Assembly: GCF_001984055.1 (NCBI RefSeq)
Contig: NZ_LYVO01000047.1
Location: 1 to 51,342 of the forward strand
Length of the DNA stretch: 51,342 nt
From: Variovorax sp. KK3
Lineage (GTDB): Bacteria > Pseudomonadota > Gammaproteobacteria > Burkholderiales > Burkholderiaceae_C
Direction: 5' to 3'
The number at the start of each line of letters is the position of its first letter. The first letter of the stretch is position 1. The notes below the pieces were generated by a model that did no database searches, had not been told where the DNA came from, and saw only the letters and a list, made by a program, of their open reading frames with translations. This document shows, piece by piece, positions 23,307 to 31,020 of this stretch. Made by a program: the position numbers and the translations under genes.

Positions 23307-24461
23307 ATGTCAGCCGTGTTCCATCAGCCCTCGCTCGCGCGGCGCGTCGCGCCCATCTTCCAGGGATTCGATGGTTTTCTGGCCTTCGCGGTGCTGCTTC
23401 TGGCCTGCGCCGGCCTGCTCACCATGTATTCGTCGGGCTTCGACCACGGCACGCGCTTCATGGACCACGGCCGCAACATGCTGCTGGCGGGCTTCATCAT
23501 GTTCGTGGTGGCGCAGGTGCCGCCGCAACGCCTGATGGCCTTCGCGGTGCCGATCTACCTGGTGGGGGTGGGCCTGCTGGTGGCGGTTCTGCTGTTCGGC
23601 ATCACCAAGAAGGGCGCCACGCGCTGGATCAACGTCGGCATGGTGATCCAGCCCAGCGAGATCCTGAAGATCGCGATGCCGCTGATGCTGGCCTGGTGGT
23701 TCCAGCGCCGCGAGGGCCAATTGCGCACGCTCGATTTCGTGGTCGCGACCGTGCTGCTGGCGATTCCGGTCGGCCTGATCATGAAGCAGCCCGACCTGGG
23801 CACCTCGCTGCTGGTGCTGGCAGCGGGGTTGGCGGTGATCTTCTTCGCCGGCCTGTCCTGGAAGCTGATCGTGCCGCCGGTGATCATCGGCGCGATCGCG
23901 GTGTCGCTGATCGTGGGCTTCGAGTCGCAGCTGTGCGCCGACGGGGTCGACTGGCGCGTGCTGCACGACTATCAGAAGCAGCGCGTCTGCACGCTGCTCG
24001 ACCCGACCAAGGACCCGCTGGGCAAGGGCTTTCACATCATCCAGGGGATGATCGCCATCGGATCGGGCGGGGTCGGCGGCAAGGGCTTCATGCAGGGCAC
24101 CCAGACGCACCTCGAATTCATTCCCGAGCGCACCACCGACTTCATCTTCGCCGCCTACTCCGAGGAATTCGGCCTGGCCGGCAACCTGGCGCTGATCGCC
24201 GGCTTCATCTTCCTGATCTTCCGCGGCCTGGCCATCGCGCTGGATGCGCCCACCTTGTTCTCGCGCCTGCTGGCCGGGGCGGTGACCATGATCTTCTTCA
24301 CCTATGCCTTCGTGAACATGGGCATGGTCAGCGGCATCCTGCCGGTGGTGGGGGTGCCGCTGCCCTTCATCAGCTACGGTGGCACGGCCATGGTGACGCT
24401 GGGGCTGGGGCTGGGCATCCTGATGTCCATCGCGCGCGCCAAGAGACTGGTGCAGAGCTGA
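23307..24461 (+). CDS. rodA: RodA peptidoglycan polymerase of the elongasome
   Basis: This 384-residue SEDS-family membrane glycosyltransferase elongates the lateral wall with PBP2. It has about ten membrane helices, the SEDS segment GKGFHIIQGMIAIGSGGVGGKG, the ERTTDFIFAAYSEEFG loop containing the catalytic-type Asp and conserved Glu residues, and the terminal PVVGVPLPFISYGGTAM box. Length is near RodA/MrdB of E. coli (370). The mre genes and mrdA that often precede it are not in this window; the YqiA-like gene is divergent instead. Confidence 0.95.
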   Translation: MSAVFHQPSLARRVAPIFQGFDGFLAFAVLLLACAGLLTMYSSGFDHGTRFMDHGRNMLLAGFIMFVVAQVPPQRLMAFAVPIYLVGVGLLVAVLLFGITKKGATRWINVGMVIQPSEILKIAMPLMLAWWFQRREGQLRTLDFVVATVLLAIPVGLIMKQPDLGTSLLVLAAGLAVIFFAGLSWKLIVPPVIIGAIAVSLIVGFESQLCADGVDWRVLHDYQKQRVCTLLDPTKDPLGKGFHIIQGMIAIGSGGVGGKGFMQGTQTHLEFIPERTTDFIFAAYSEEFGLAGNLALIAGFIFLIFRGLAIALDAPTLFSRLLAGAVTMIFFTYAFVNMGMVSGILPVVGVPLPFISYGGTAMVTLGLGLGILMSIARAKRLVQS

Positions 24462-24482
24462 GCGCTGCCCGGGGGGCGCGCC

Positions 24483-24494
24483 TAGAATCCCCCG
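24483..24494 (+). promoter_or_regulatory. tldD promoter, -10 TAGAAT
   Basis: TAGAAT at 24483-24488 is 6 nt before the ATG of tldD, in the 33-nt gap after rodA. A leaderless start is implied. Confidence 0.55.
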
Positions 24495-25955
24495 ATGATC
24501 TCCACCGAACCCACGATCCCGCGCCTCGCCACGGCGCAGCAGCTTCTTCTCACGCCATTCGGCCTGGACGAAACGCACCTGCTGCGCGCCCTGGCCGAGA
24601 TCACCGCGCACAAGGTGGATGACGCCGACCTTTACTTTCAATACACCCGCAGCGAGGGCTGGAGCCTGGAAGAGGGCATCGTCAAGACCGGCAGCTTCAG
24701 CATCGACCAGGGCGTGGGCGTGCGGGCGGTCAGCGGCGAGAAGACCGCCTTCGCCTATTCGGACGATATTTCCGAGGCCTCTCTACTCGACGCCGCGCGC
24801 ACCGTGCGCAGCATCTCCAGTGCCGGACGCAGTGGACGGGTGAAGGCGCCGACGCGCAAGGTCGCGACCAGCCGATCGCTCTACGAAGGCATCGACCCGA
24901 TCTCGACGCTCGACAGTGCGTCCAAGGTCGAGTTGCTGGGCAAGGTCGAAAAGCTCGCGCGCTCGCGCGACCCGCGTGTGGCGCAGGTGATGGCCGGCCT
25001 CGCGAGTGAGTACGACGTGGTCTTGGTGGCCCGGGCCGATGGCACCATCGCCGCCGACGTGCGGCCGCTGGTGCGCCTGTCGGTCACGGTCATCGCCGAG
25101 CAGAACGGTCGGCGCGAAGTGGGCTCCGGCGGCGGTGGCGGACGCTTCGGGCTGGCGCATTTCGACGACGGGCGTATTGCCGAATTCGTCGACCAGGCGG
25201 TTCAGCAGGCCCTCACCAATCTGGAATCGCGTCCGGCGCCTGCCGGCGAGATGACCGTGGTCCTCGGCCCCGGCTGGCCCGGCATCCTGCTGCACGAGGC
25301 CATCGGGCACGGGCTCGAAGGCGATTTCAACCGCAAGGGATCGAGCGCCTTCTCCGGCCGAATCGGCGAGCGCGTGGCCGCCAAGGGCGTGACGGTGCTG
25401 GACGATGGCACCATCGCCGACCGCCGCGGGTCGCTCAACGTCGACGACGAAGGCAATGCGACGCAGCGCAACGTGCTCATCGAGGACGGCATCCTCAAGG
25501 GCTACATCCAGGATGCGCTCAATGCCCGCCTGATGAAGGTCAAGCCGACCGGCAACGGCCGCCGCGAGAGCTACGCCCACGTGCCGATGCCGCGCATGAC
25601 CAACACCTACATGCTGGGCGGCGACAAGGAGCCGGCCGAGATCGTGGCCAGCATCAAGAAGGGCCTGTACGCCACCAACTTCGGCGGTGGCCAGGTCGAC
25701 ATCACGAGCGGCAAGTTCGTGTTCTCCGCCAGCGAGGCCTACTGGGTGGAGAACGGCAAGATCCAGTACCCGGTGAAGGGAGCGACGCTGGTGGGCAACG
25801 GGCCCGATGCACTCACGCGCGTCACCATGATCGGCAACGACATGTCGCTCGATTCGGGCGTGGGCACCTGCGGCAAGGAAGGCCAGAGCGTGCCGGTGGG
25901 CGTCGGCCAGCCGACGCTGCGCATCGACGGCCTGACGGTCGGCGGCACGGCCTGA
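24495..25955 (+). CDS. tldD: metalloprotease TldD
   Basis: This 486-residue zinc peptidase works with PmbA (TldE) and is known in other bacteria for microcin maturation and antitoxin degradation. The HEAIGHGLEGD motif provides the two His and Glu of the active site; a metal-binding Cys is plausible in VGTCGKEGQ near the C-terminus. Length matches E. coli TldD (481). The partner pmbA is not in the window. Confidence 0.95.
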   Translation: MISTEPTIPRLATAQQLLLTPFGLDETHLLRALAEITAHKVDDADLYFQYTRSEGWSLEEGIVKTGSFSIDQGVGVRAVSGEKTAFAYSDDISEASLLDAARTVRSISSAGRSGRVKAPTRKVATSRSLYEGIDPISTLDSASKVELLGKVEKLARSRDPRVAQVMAGLASEYDVVLVARADGTIAADVRPLVRLSVTVIAEQNGRREVGSGGGGGRFGLAHFDDGRIAEFVDQAVQQALTNLESRPAPAGEMTVVLGPGWPGILLHEAIGHGLEGDFNRKGSSAFSGRIGERVAAKGVTVLDDGTIADRRGSLNVDDEGNATQRNVLIEDGILKGYIQDALNARLMKVKPTGNGRRESYAHVPMPRMTNTYMLGGDKEPAEIVASIKKGLYATNFGGGQVDITSGKFVFSASEAYWVENGKIQYPVKGATLVGNGPDALTRVTMIGNDMSLDSGVGTCGKEGQSVPVGVGQPTLRIDGLTVGGTA

Positions 25956-25990
25956 GGCCTTCGCGCAACAGTTTTTTCAGCGCCCTGTGC

Positions 25991-26004
25991 TACATTCGCG
26001 CCCT
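25991..26004 (+). promoter_or_regulatory. promoter -10 of the aroG leader
   Basis: TACATT at 25991-25996 precedes the leader-peptide ATG by 8 nt. It would start transcription just before the leader ORF and so place the attenuator near the 5' end of the mRNA. Confidence 0.55.
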
Positions 26005-26076
26005 ATGTCGCGCTTCGCGTTTTTCTTTTCGTACTTTTGGTTCCCGGACTCCGGCGGACGAGAGGCGAGCGCGTAA
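26005..26076 (+). CDS. aromatic-rich leader peptide controlling aroG
   Basis: This 23-codon ORF encodes MSRFAFFFSYFWFPDSG and a short tail. Residues 4-13 include six Phe, one Tyr and one Trp, so charged tRNAs for all three products of the pathway are required in a row. The ORF ends 21 nt before a terminator hairpin in front of the DAHP synthase gene. A stalled ribosome would leave CCGGCGG (26051-26057) free to pair with the terminator's 5' arm. This is the layout of a classic amino-acid attenuator. Translation is inferred. Confidence 0.82.
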   Translation: MSRFAFFFSYFWFPDSGGREASA

Positions 26077-26097
26077 AGCACCCGAACACCCCTCCCA

Positions 26098-26132
26098 AAC
26101 CGCCGGCGGCCACAGCCCCCGGCGGTTTTTTT
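26098..26132 (+). terminator. attenuator terminator of aroG
   Basis: A 9-bp stem, AACCGCCGG (26098-26106) with CCGGCGGTT (26119-26127), is followed by a seven-T run (26126-26132). Its 5' arm CCGCCGG (26100-26106) is an exact complement of 26051-26057 inside the leader ORF, giving a 7-bp all-G/C antiterminator. Confidence 0.82.
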
Positions 26133-26169
26133 ATGTCCCGATGAACTGATTCACTGAAGGAAAAAAGCG

Positions 26170-27288
26170 ATGAGCACGAGCCATGCACCCACCAGCGAGA
26201 ACTGGTATGCGAGCGTCGAGAAAACCAGCCGAACCGACGACGAACGCATCAAGGACATCACCGTGCTCCCGCCTCCCGAACACCTGATCCGCTTCTTCCC
26301 CATACGGGGCACGCCGGTGGAGACGCTGATCACCGGAACCCGCCGCAGCATCCACAACATCATGGCGGGCAAGGATGACCGGTTGCTGGTGATCATGGGG
26401 CCTTGCTCCATTCACGACCCGATTGCCGCGCTCGAGTACGCACGCCGCCTGAAGGTCGAGCGCGACAAGTACGCCGACACGCTCGAGATCGTGATGCGCG
26501 TGTATTTCGAGAAGCCGCGCACCACGGTCGGCTGGAAGGGGCTGATCAACGACCCGTACCTCGACGAAAGCTACCGCATCGACGAAGGCCTGCGCATCGC
26601 GCGCCAGTTGCTGATCGAGATCAACCGCATGGGCTTGCCGGCCGGCAGCGAATTTCTCGACGTGATTTCGCCCCAGTACATCGGTGACCTGATCTCCTGG
26701 GGCGCGATCGGCGCGCGCACCACCGAAAGCCAAGTGCACCGCGAACTGGCCTCGGGCCTGTCGGCGCCCATCGGCTTCAAGAACGGAACCGACGGCAACA
26801 TCCGCATCGCCACCGACGCCATCCAGGCGGCGGCGCGTGGGCACCATTTCCTGTCGGTCCACAAGAACGGCCAGGTCGCGATCGTGCAGACCAACGGCAA
26901 CAGGGACTGCCACGTGATCCTGCGCGGCGGCAAGGCGCCGAACTACGACGCCGACAGCGTGGCTGCCGCCTGCAAGGACCTGGAAGCCGCCAAGCTGCCG
27001 CCGACGCTGATGGTCGACTGCAGCCATGCCAACAGCAGCAAGCAGCACCAGCGGCAGATCGACGTGGCGAAGGACATCGCCGGGCAGATCGCGCACGGCG
27101 GACGCAGCATCTTCGGCCTGATGGTCGAGAGCCACCTGCAGCCCGGCGCCCAGAAGTTCAGCCCCGGCAAGGATCAGGTCTCGAACCTCGAATACGGCAA
27201 GAGCATCACCGACGCCTGCCTGGGCTGGGACGATTCGACGCAGGTGTTGTCGGTGCTCTCGCAGGCCGTGAAAGCGCGCCGGGGTTGA
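26170..27288 (+). CDS. aroG: class I DAHP synthase (3-deoxy-7-phosphoheptulonate synthase)
   Basis: This 372-residue enzyme condenses PEP and erythrose-4-phosphate, the entry step to aromatic amino acids. It follows E. coli AroG closely: VIMGPCSIHDPIAALEYA, VYFEKPRTTVGWKGLINDP, SWGAIGARTTESQVHREL and the same AVKARRG end. AAGGA lies about 9 nt before the ATG. E. coli paralogs differ in feedback by Phe, Tyr or Trp; which applies here is not clear. The upstream leader peptide and terminator suggest control by attenuation. It converges with the cupin-like gene. Confidence 0.96.
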   Translation: MSTSHAPTSENWYASVEKTSRTDDERIKDITVLPPPEHLIRFFPIRGTPVETLITGTRRSIHNIMAGKDDRLLVIMGPCSIHDPIAALEYARRLKVERDKYADTLEIVMRVYFEKPRTTVGWKGLINDPYLDESYRIDEGLRIARQLLIEINRMGLPAGSEFLDVISPQYIGDLISWGAIGARTTESQVHRELASGLSAPIGFKNGTDGNIRIATDAIQAAARGHHFLSVHKNGQVAIVQTNGNRDCHVILRGGKAPNYDADSVAAACKDLEAAKLPPTLMVDCSHANSSKQHQRQIDVAKDIAGQIAHGGRSIFGLMVESHLQPGAQKFSPGKDQVSNLEYGKSITDACLGWDDSTQVLSVLSQAVKARRG

Positions 27289-27318
27289 GGCGCGGCTCGC
27301 CCGCCGTCGTCGGCTGGA

Positions 27319-27819
27319 TCAGATCAGCTCGGCCAGGGTGGGCCAGTGGTGGCGCAGCAGCGCGGCCTCTTCGCCCTCGGGGTGCATGAATGAAAAATCG
27401 CTGAAGTCGAAGCCGGGGCCGACGGTGCAGTGGACCAAGGTGTAGTCGGCGCCGTCGGGCAGCAACAGCGGCTTCGCGGCCTGCCAGCGGCCCGCTTGCA
27501 CGGTGTGTTGCGGATGTGTGCCATGCACGTCGACCGGCCCCAGCCGGACGTGCGCAGGCGGCGTGCGCAGCGCTGCATCGCTGGTCCACAGCGACAGCGG
27601 AGCGCCCTCGAGGTGGACCCAGACTTCGTCGGACAGCACGCGGTGCCAGCGCGAATACTGGCCGGCCTCGAGCAGGAAATAGATGGTGGTGAGCGCTTGA
27701 CGTGTCGGCCGCCCATCGGACGGCGCCACCTGTGCGGTGGAGCGGAACAGCTCGCGGAACCAGCCGCCCTCGGGATGGGGCGTCAGCTGCAGGGTCTCGA
27801 TGAGCTGCCGCGCGCGCAT
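27319..27819 (-). CDS. cupin-fold DUF985 family protein
   Basis: This 166-residue single-domain cupin starts with the family's LIETLQLTPHPEGGWFRE and includes YFLLEAGQYSRWHR and VGPGFDFSDFSF. Members are sometimes linked to sugar epimerase-like folds, but function is unknown. It begins 4 nt after the mpl stop. A CAGAAT element inside the 3' end of mpl (minus strand, 27831-27826) ends 6 nt before its ATG, so it may also have its own leaderless transcript. Confidence 0.85.
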   Translation of the reverse strand: MRARQLIETLQLTPHPEGGWFRELFRSTAQVAPSDGRPTRQALTTIYFLLEAGQYSRWHRVLSDEVWVHLEGAPLSLWTSDAALRTPPAHVRLGPVDVHGTHPQHTVQAGRWQAAKPLLLPDGADYTLVHCTVGPGFDFSDFSFMHPEGEEAALLRHHWPTLAELI

Positions 27820-27823
27820 GGGC

Positions 27824-29236
27824 CTATTCTGCCGCGCCCGTCTTGCCCAGGGCCGAAAGAAGTTTTTCGTGCACCCCGCCGAAGCCGCCGTTGCTCATGC
27901 ACACGATGTGGTCGCCGGGGCGGGCCGCCGCGACGATCTTCGCGACGAGGGGATCGATCGCGTCGGCCACGGAGGCCCGTACGCCCATGGGCGCGAGCGC
28001 GGCAGCGGCGTCCCAGTCCAGTCCGCCGCTGTGGCAGAAGGCGAGGTCGGCCTGCTCCAGGCTCCACGGCAGCTGCGCGGCCATCGTGCCCAGCTTCATC
28101 GTGTTGCTGCGGGGCTCGAAGGCGGCCAGGATGCGATCGCGCTCGTGCCCACTCCCGTCGAGCTTCTTGCGCAGGCCCTCCAGCGTGGTGCGGATCGCGG
28201 TGGGATGGTGTGCGAAGTCGTCGTAGACGGTGAGCTTGCCGGCCACCCGCTCGACCGTGCCGCGCAGTTCCATGCGCCGGCGCACGTTGCGGAAGCTTCC
28301 CAGGGCCGCTGCTGCCTCGGCCGGCGCCACGCCCACGTGTTCGGCCGCGGCGATCGCAGCGAGCGCGTTCATCTGGTTGTGCAGCCCCGACAGCCCCCAT
28401 TCGACGCGGCCGGCCACCCGGCCCTGCCGCAGCACGTCGAAGACGTCGTGCGAGCCGCGCGCCTGCCATTCGCCGCCGACGCCGAAGCGGGACAATTCGC
28501 TCCAGCAGCCGCGGGCCAGCACGCGCTGCATGCTGTCCTCGGTGGCGTTCACCACCACGCGGCCGCTGGACGGCACGGTGCGCACCAGGTGATGGAATTG
28601 CCGCTCGATCGACGCCAGGTCGTCGAAGATGTCGGCGTGGTCGAATTCCAGGTTGTTGAGCACCGCGGTGCGTGGCCGGTAGTGCACGAACTTGCTGCGC
28701 TTGTCGAAGAAGGCCGTGTCGTATTCGTCGGCCTCGATCACGAAAAGCTTCTGTGATCCGCTGCCCAGGCGAGCCGAAACGCCGAAGTCCAAGGGCACGC
28801 CGCCCACCAGGAAGCCCGGAGCCCGGTCTGCGCGCTCGAGAATCCAGGCCAGCATCGATGTGGTGGTCGTCTTGCCGTGCGTGCCGGCCACGGCCAGCAC
28901 GTGGCGGCCCTGCAGCACCTGCTCGGCCAGCCACTGGGGGCCGCTGGTGTAGTCGGCACCGGCGTCGAGGATCGCTTCCATCAACGGAAACTTGGGGCTG
29001 CCATCGGCGAGCCGGGCCCGTGACACGACGTTGCCGATCACGAAGACGTCGGGTTGCAGGGCCATCTGGTCGGCGCCATACCCTTCGATCAGCTCGATGC
29101 CGAGCGCGCGCAGCTGGTCGCTCATCGGCGGATAGACACCGGCATCGCAGCCCGTGACCCGATGGCCGGCCTCGCGCGCCAGGGCGGCCACGCCACCCAT
29201 GAAGGTCCCGCAGATGCCGAGGATGTGAATGTGCAT
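27824..29236 (-). CDS. mpl: murein tripeptide ligase Mpl
   Basis: This 470-residue Mur-type ligase joins recycled L-Ala-D-Glu-mDAP to UDP-MurNAc. The N-terminus ILGICGTFMGGVAALARE replaces the MurC-type loop, the ATP loop is AVAGTHGKTTTTSM, and the DDFAHHPTAIRTTLEG segment is characteristic. Length matches the family (about 457-470). TAGAAT (minus strand, 29248-29243) lies 6 nt before the ATG. Together with ampD at 41095 it shows a working muropeptide recycling route. Confidence 0.95.
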   Translation of the reverse strand: MHIHILGICGTFMGGVAALAREAGHRVTGCDAGVYPPMSDQLRALGIELIEGYGADQMALQPDVFVIGNVVSRARLADGSPKFPLMEAILDAGADYTSGPQWLAEQVLQGRHVLAVAGTHGKTTTTSMLAWILERADRAPGFLVGGVPLDFGVSARLGSGSQKLFVIEADEYDTAFFDKRSKFVHYRPRTAVLNNLEFDHADIFDDLASIERQFHHLVRTVPSSGRVVVNATEDSMQRVLARGCWSELSRFGVGGEWQARGSHDVFDVLRQGRVAGRVEWGLSGLHNQMNALAAIAAAEHVGVAPAEAAAALGSFRNVRRRMELRGTVERVAGKLTVYDDFAHHPTAIRTTLEGLRKKLDGSGHERDRILAAFEPRSNTMKLGTMAAQLPWSLEQADLAFCHSGGLDWDAAAALAPMGVRASVADAIDPLVAKIVAAARPGDHIVCMSNGGFGGVHEKLLSALGKTGAAE

Positions 29237-29242
29237 CGGTCG

Positions 29243-29248
29243 ATTCTA
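29243..29248 (-). promoter_or_regulatory. mpl promoter -10 TAGAAT
   Basis: An exact TAGAAT on the minus strand, 6 nt from the start codon. The divergent gene at 29304 has CACAAT 6 nt before its own ATG, so both directions look leaderless. Confidence 0.55.
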
Positions 29249-29303
29249 GGGATGCGCGCAGGCCGATCCACTGGACGCGTCCTCCTTTGGGCACAATGGC
29301 CCG

Positions 29304-29897
29304 ATGGACGCGCCCAAGCAGGAAATCGCAGCCGCCGCCGCCCGCCTCATCGTCGAGGAGGGGCTGGAGTACGGCCCGGCCAAGCGCCGCGCGCTGCGCG
29401 ACCTCGGCCTGCCGGCGCGTACCGCGCTGCCGCACAACGACGAGGTCGAGCACGAGGTCCGCGACTACATCCAGCTCTTCTGCGCCGACACCCAGCCCAA
29501 GGAACTGCATGCGCTACGCGTGCTGGCCCTCGAATGGATGGAGCACATGGCGCAGTTTCGGCCGCACATCGGCGGCGCCGTGTGGCACGGCACGGCGACC
29601 CGGCTGTCGGACATCTACATCCAGCTGTTCTGCGACGACTCGAAATCGGCGGAGATCACGCTGATCGACCATCACGTGGACTACGAGCCGCGCATGGTCA
29701 CCGGCTTTCATGGGGAGCAGGTGGAGGCGCTCAGCGTCCATGCCGCGAGCCGTGCGCTCGGGGAGGAAATCGGGGTGCACTTGCTGGTTTACGACCTGGA
29801 CGACCTGCGCGGCGCCCTCAAGCCCGATTCGCAGGGCCGTGTCCCGCGGGGCAATCTGGCAGCGCTTCGGCGGTTGATCGAAAAGGACACGACATGA
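29304..29897 (+). CDS. conserved-looking cytoplasmic protein of unknown function
   Basis: This 197-residue protein has no signal peptide or membrane span. It opens with an alpha-helical region (QEIAAAAARLIVEEGLEYG) resembling a small helical DNA/RNA-binding or regulatory domain; the middle (GGAVWHGTATRLSDIYIQLF) and the HHVDYE stretch contain conserved-looking His and Asp residues. I do not recognise the family. The stop overlaps the ATG of the thioredoxin gene (ATGA, 29894-29897), so the two are co-translated. CACAAT at 29292-29297 ends 6 nt before the start. Confidence 0.8.
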   Translation: MDAPKQEIAAAAARLIVEEGLEYGPAKRRALRDLGLPARTALPHNDEVEHEVRDYIQLFCADTQPKELHALRVLALEWMEHMAQFRPHIGGAVWHGTATRLSDIYIQLFCDDSKSAEITLIDHHVDYEPRMVTGFHGEQVEALSVHAASRALGEEIGVHLLVYDLDDLRGALKPDSQGRVPRGNLAALRRLIEKDTT

Positions 29898-30424
29898 CAC
29901 CGACGCCGACGCGACGCAATTGGCTTGTTGGAGGGGTGGCCGCCGCCGCCGCGGTCGCCGGCCTGGGTGGCGCTTTGTGGCAAACGCGCAGCGATGCCGC
30001 CGGCACCAAGCTGGGAAGCGATTTTTGGGATCAGCGCTTCGACCGGCCCGAAGGCGGCGAACTGGTTTTCACGCAATTGCGCGGCAAGCCGCTGCTCGTC
30101 AATTTCTGGGCAACCTGGTGCCCGCCCTGCGTCGAAGAGATGCCGATGATCGATGCATTCTTCCGTGAAAATTCGGCCAACGGCTGGCAAGTGGTTGGAT
30201 TGGCAATCGATCAGCCGACTTCCGTGCGTAAGTTTCTGGCCAAGACGCCCGTAAACTATCCGATCGGCCTCGCCGGCCTGCAAGGCACCGAGATGGTGAA
30301 AAACCTCGGCAACACCGCCGGAGGACTGCCTTTCAGCCTCGTTGTCGACGCGGGTGGCGCGGTTGTCGCGCGTAAAATGGGCAAGATCGAGCCCGCCGAC
30401 CTCCAGACATGGCGGCGGAATTAG
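29894..30424 (+). CDS. TlpA/ResA-type thioredoxin-like protein
   Basis: This 176-residue protein has an N-terminal signal or anchor with a twin-arginine look (RRNWLVGG, then an Ala-rich hydrophobic stretch to residue 29) and a thioredoxin fold with FWATWCPPC (Cys76, Cys79). It should reduce disulfides in the periplasm, for example during cytochrome c maturation. A cis-Pro segment (GGLPFSLVVD) is present. It overlaps the preceding unknown gene by 4 nt. The accB promoter region follows. Confidence 0.9.
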   Translation: MTPTPTRRNWLVGGVAAAAAVAGLGGALWQTRSDAAGTKLGSDFWDQRFDRPEGGELVFTQLRGKPLLVNFWATWCPPCVEEMPMIDAFFRENSANGWQVVGLAIDQPTSVRKFLAKTPVNYPIGLAGLQGTEMVKNLGNTAGGLPFSLVVDAGGAVVARKMGKIEPADLQTWRRN

Positions 30425-30432
30425 TTCACAGC

Positions 30433-30438
30433 TAGAAT
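30433..30438 (+). promoter_or_regulatory. probable accBC promoter -10 TAGAAT
   Basis: TAGAAT at 30433-30438 lies 109 nt before the accB ATG, in contrast to the leaderless sites elsewhere. It gives a leader of about 100 nt containing a small hairpin (CCGAT 30440-30444, ATCGG 30450-30454). Confidence 0.45.
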
Positions 30439-30547
30439 GCCGATCCCCAATCGGTGTAGTTGACCGCGAAACGCCGCAGTACGCCGATGTTCAGGCCAAA
30501 TGTCCTGAATTAGTCCTCATTGCCGGCCATGCCGGAGCTGGAGTCCC

Positions 30548-31018
30548 ATGGATCTGCGCAAGCTCAAGACACTGATCGACCTGGTGTCCGAATCGAATAT
30601 TTCCGAGCTGGAAATCACTGAAACCGAAGGCAAGGTCCGCATCGTGAAGGGTGGGATCGCCGCACCGGTTCAGTACGTGCAGACACTTCCCGCGCCTGCG
30701 CCGGCTGTTGGTGCCGCGCCCGCTGCTGGCCAAGCGGCCGCTCCGGTCGCCGCTGCGGCGCCTGCCACCGAAACCGCGCCGTCCGGGCACGTGGTCAAGT
30801 CGCCGATGGTCGGCACCTTCTACCGCTCGTCCAGCCCCGGTGCACCTGCCTTCGTCGAAGTCGGCAGCCAAGTGAAGGAAGGCGACACCATCTGCATCAT
30901 CGAGGCGATGAAGATCCTCAATGAAATCGAGGCCGACAAGTCCGGCACCGTTACCCAGATCCTCGGCGAAAACGGCCAGGCGGTCGAATACGGCCAGCCG
31001 CTGTTCATCATCGAGTGA
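30548..31018 (+). CDS. accB: biotin carboxyl carrier protein of acetyl-CoA carboxylase
   Basis: This 156-residue carrier has an N-terminal helical domain (MDLRKLKTLIDLVSESNISE), a flexible Ala/Pro linker (residues about 45-78) and a C-terminal biotinyl domain with EAMKILNEIE, where Lys122 carries biotin. It matches E. coli AccB (156). The first step of fatty acid synthesis is carried out with AccC and AccAD. accC begins 2 nt after the stop. In related genomes aroQ often precedes accB; it does not here. Confidence 0.97.
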   Translation: MDLRKLKTLIDLVSESNISELEITETEGKVRIVKGGIAAPVQYVQTLPAPAPAVGAAPAAGQAAAPVAAAAPATETAPSGHVVKSPMVGTFYRSSSPGAPAFVEVGSQVKEGDTICIIEAMKILNEIEADKSGTVTQILGENGQAVEYGQPLFIIE

Positions 31019-31020
31019 CC

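Noticed and set aside
30425..30547. Remnant of aroQ upstream of accB
   Set aside because: No AroQ-like motifs in any frame of the 123-nt spacer.
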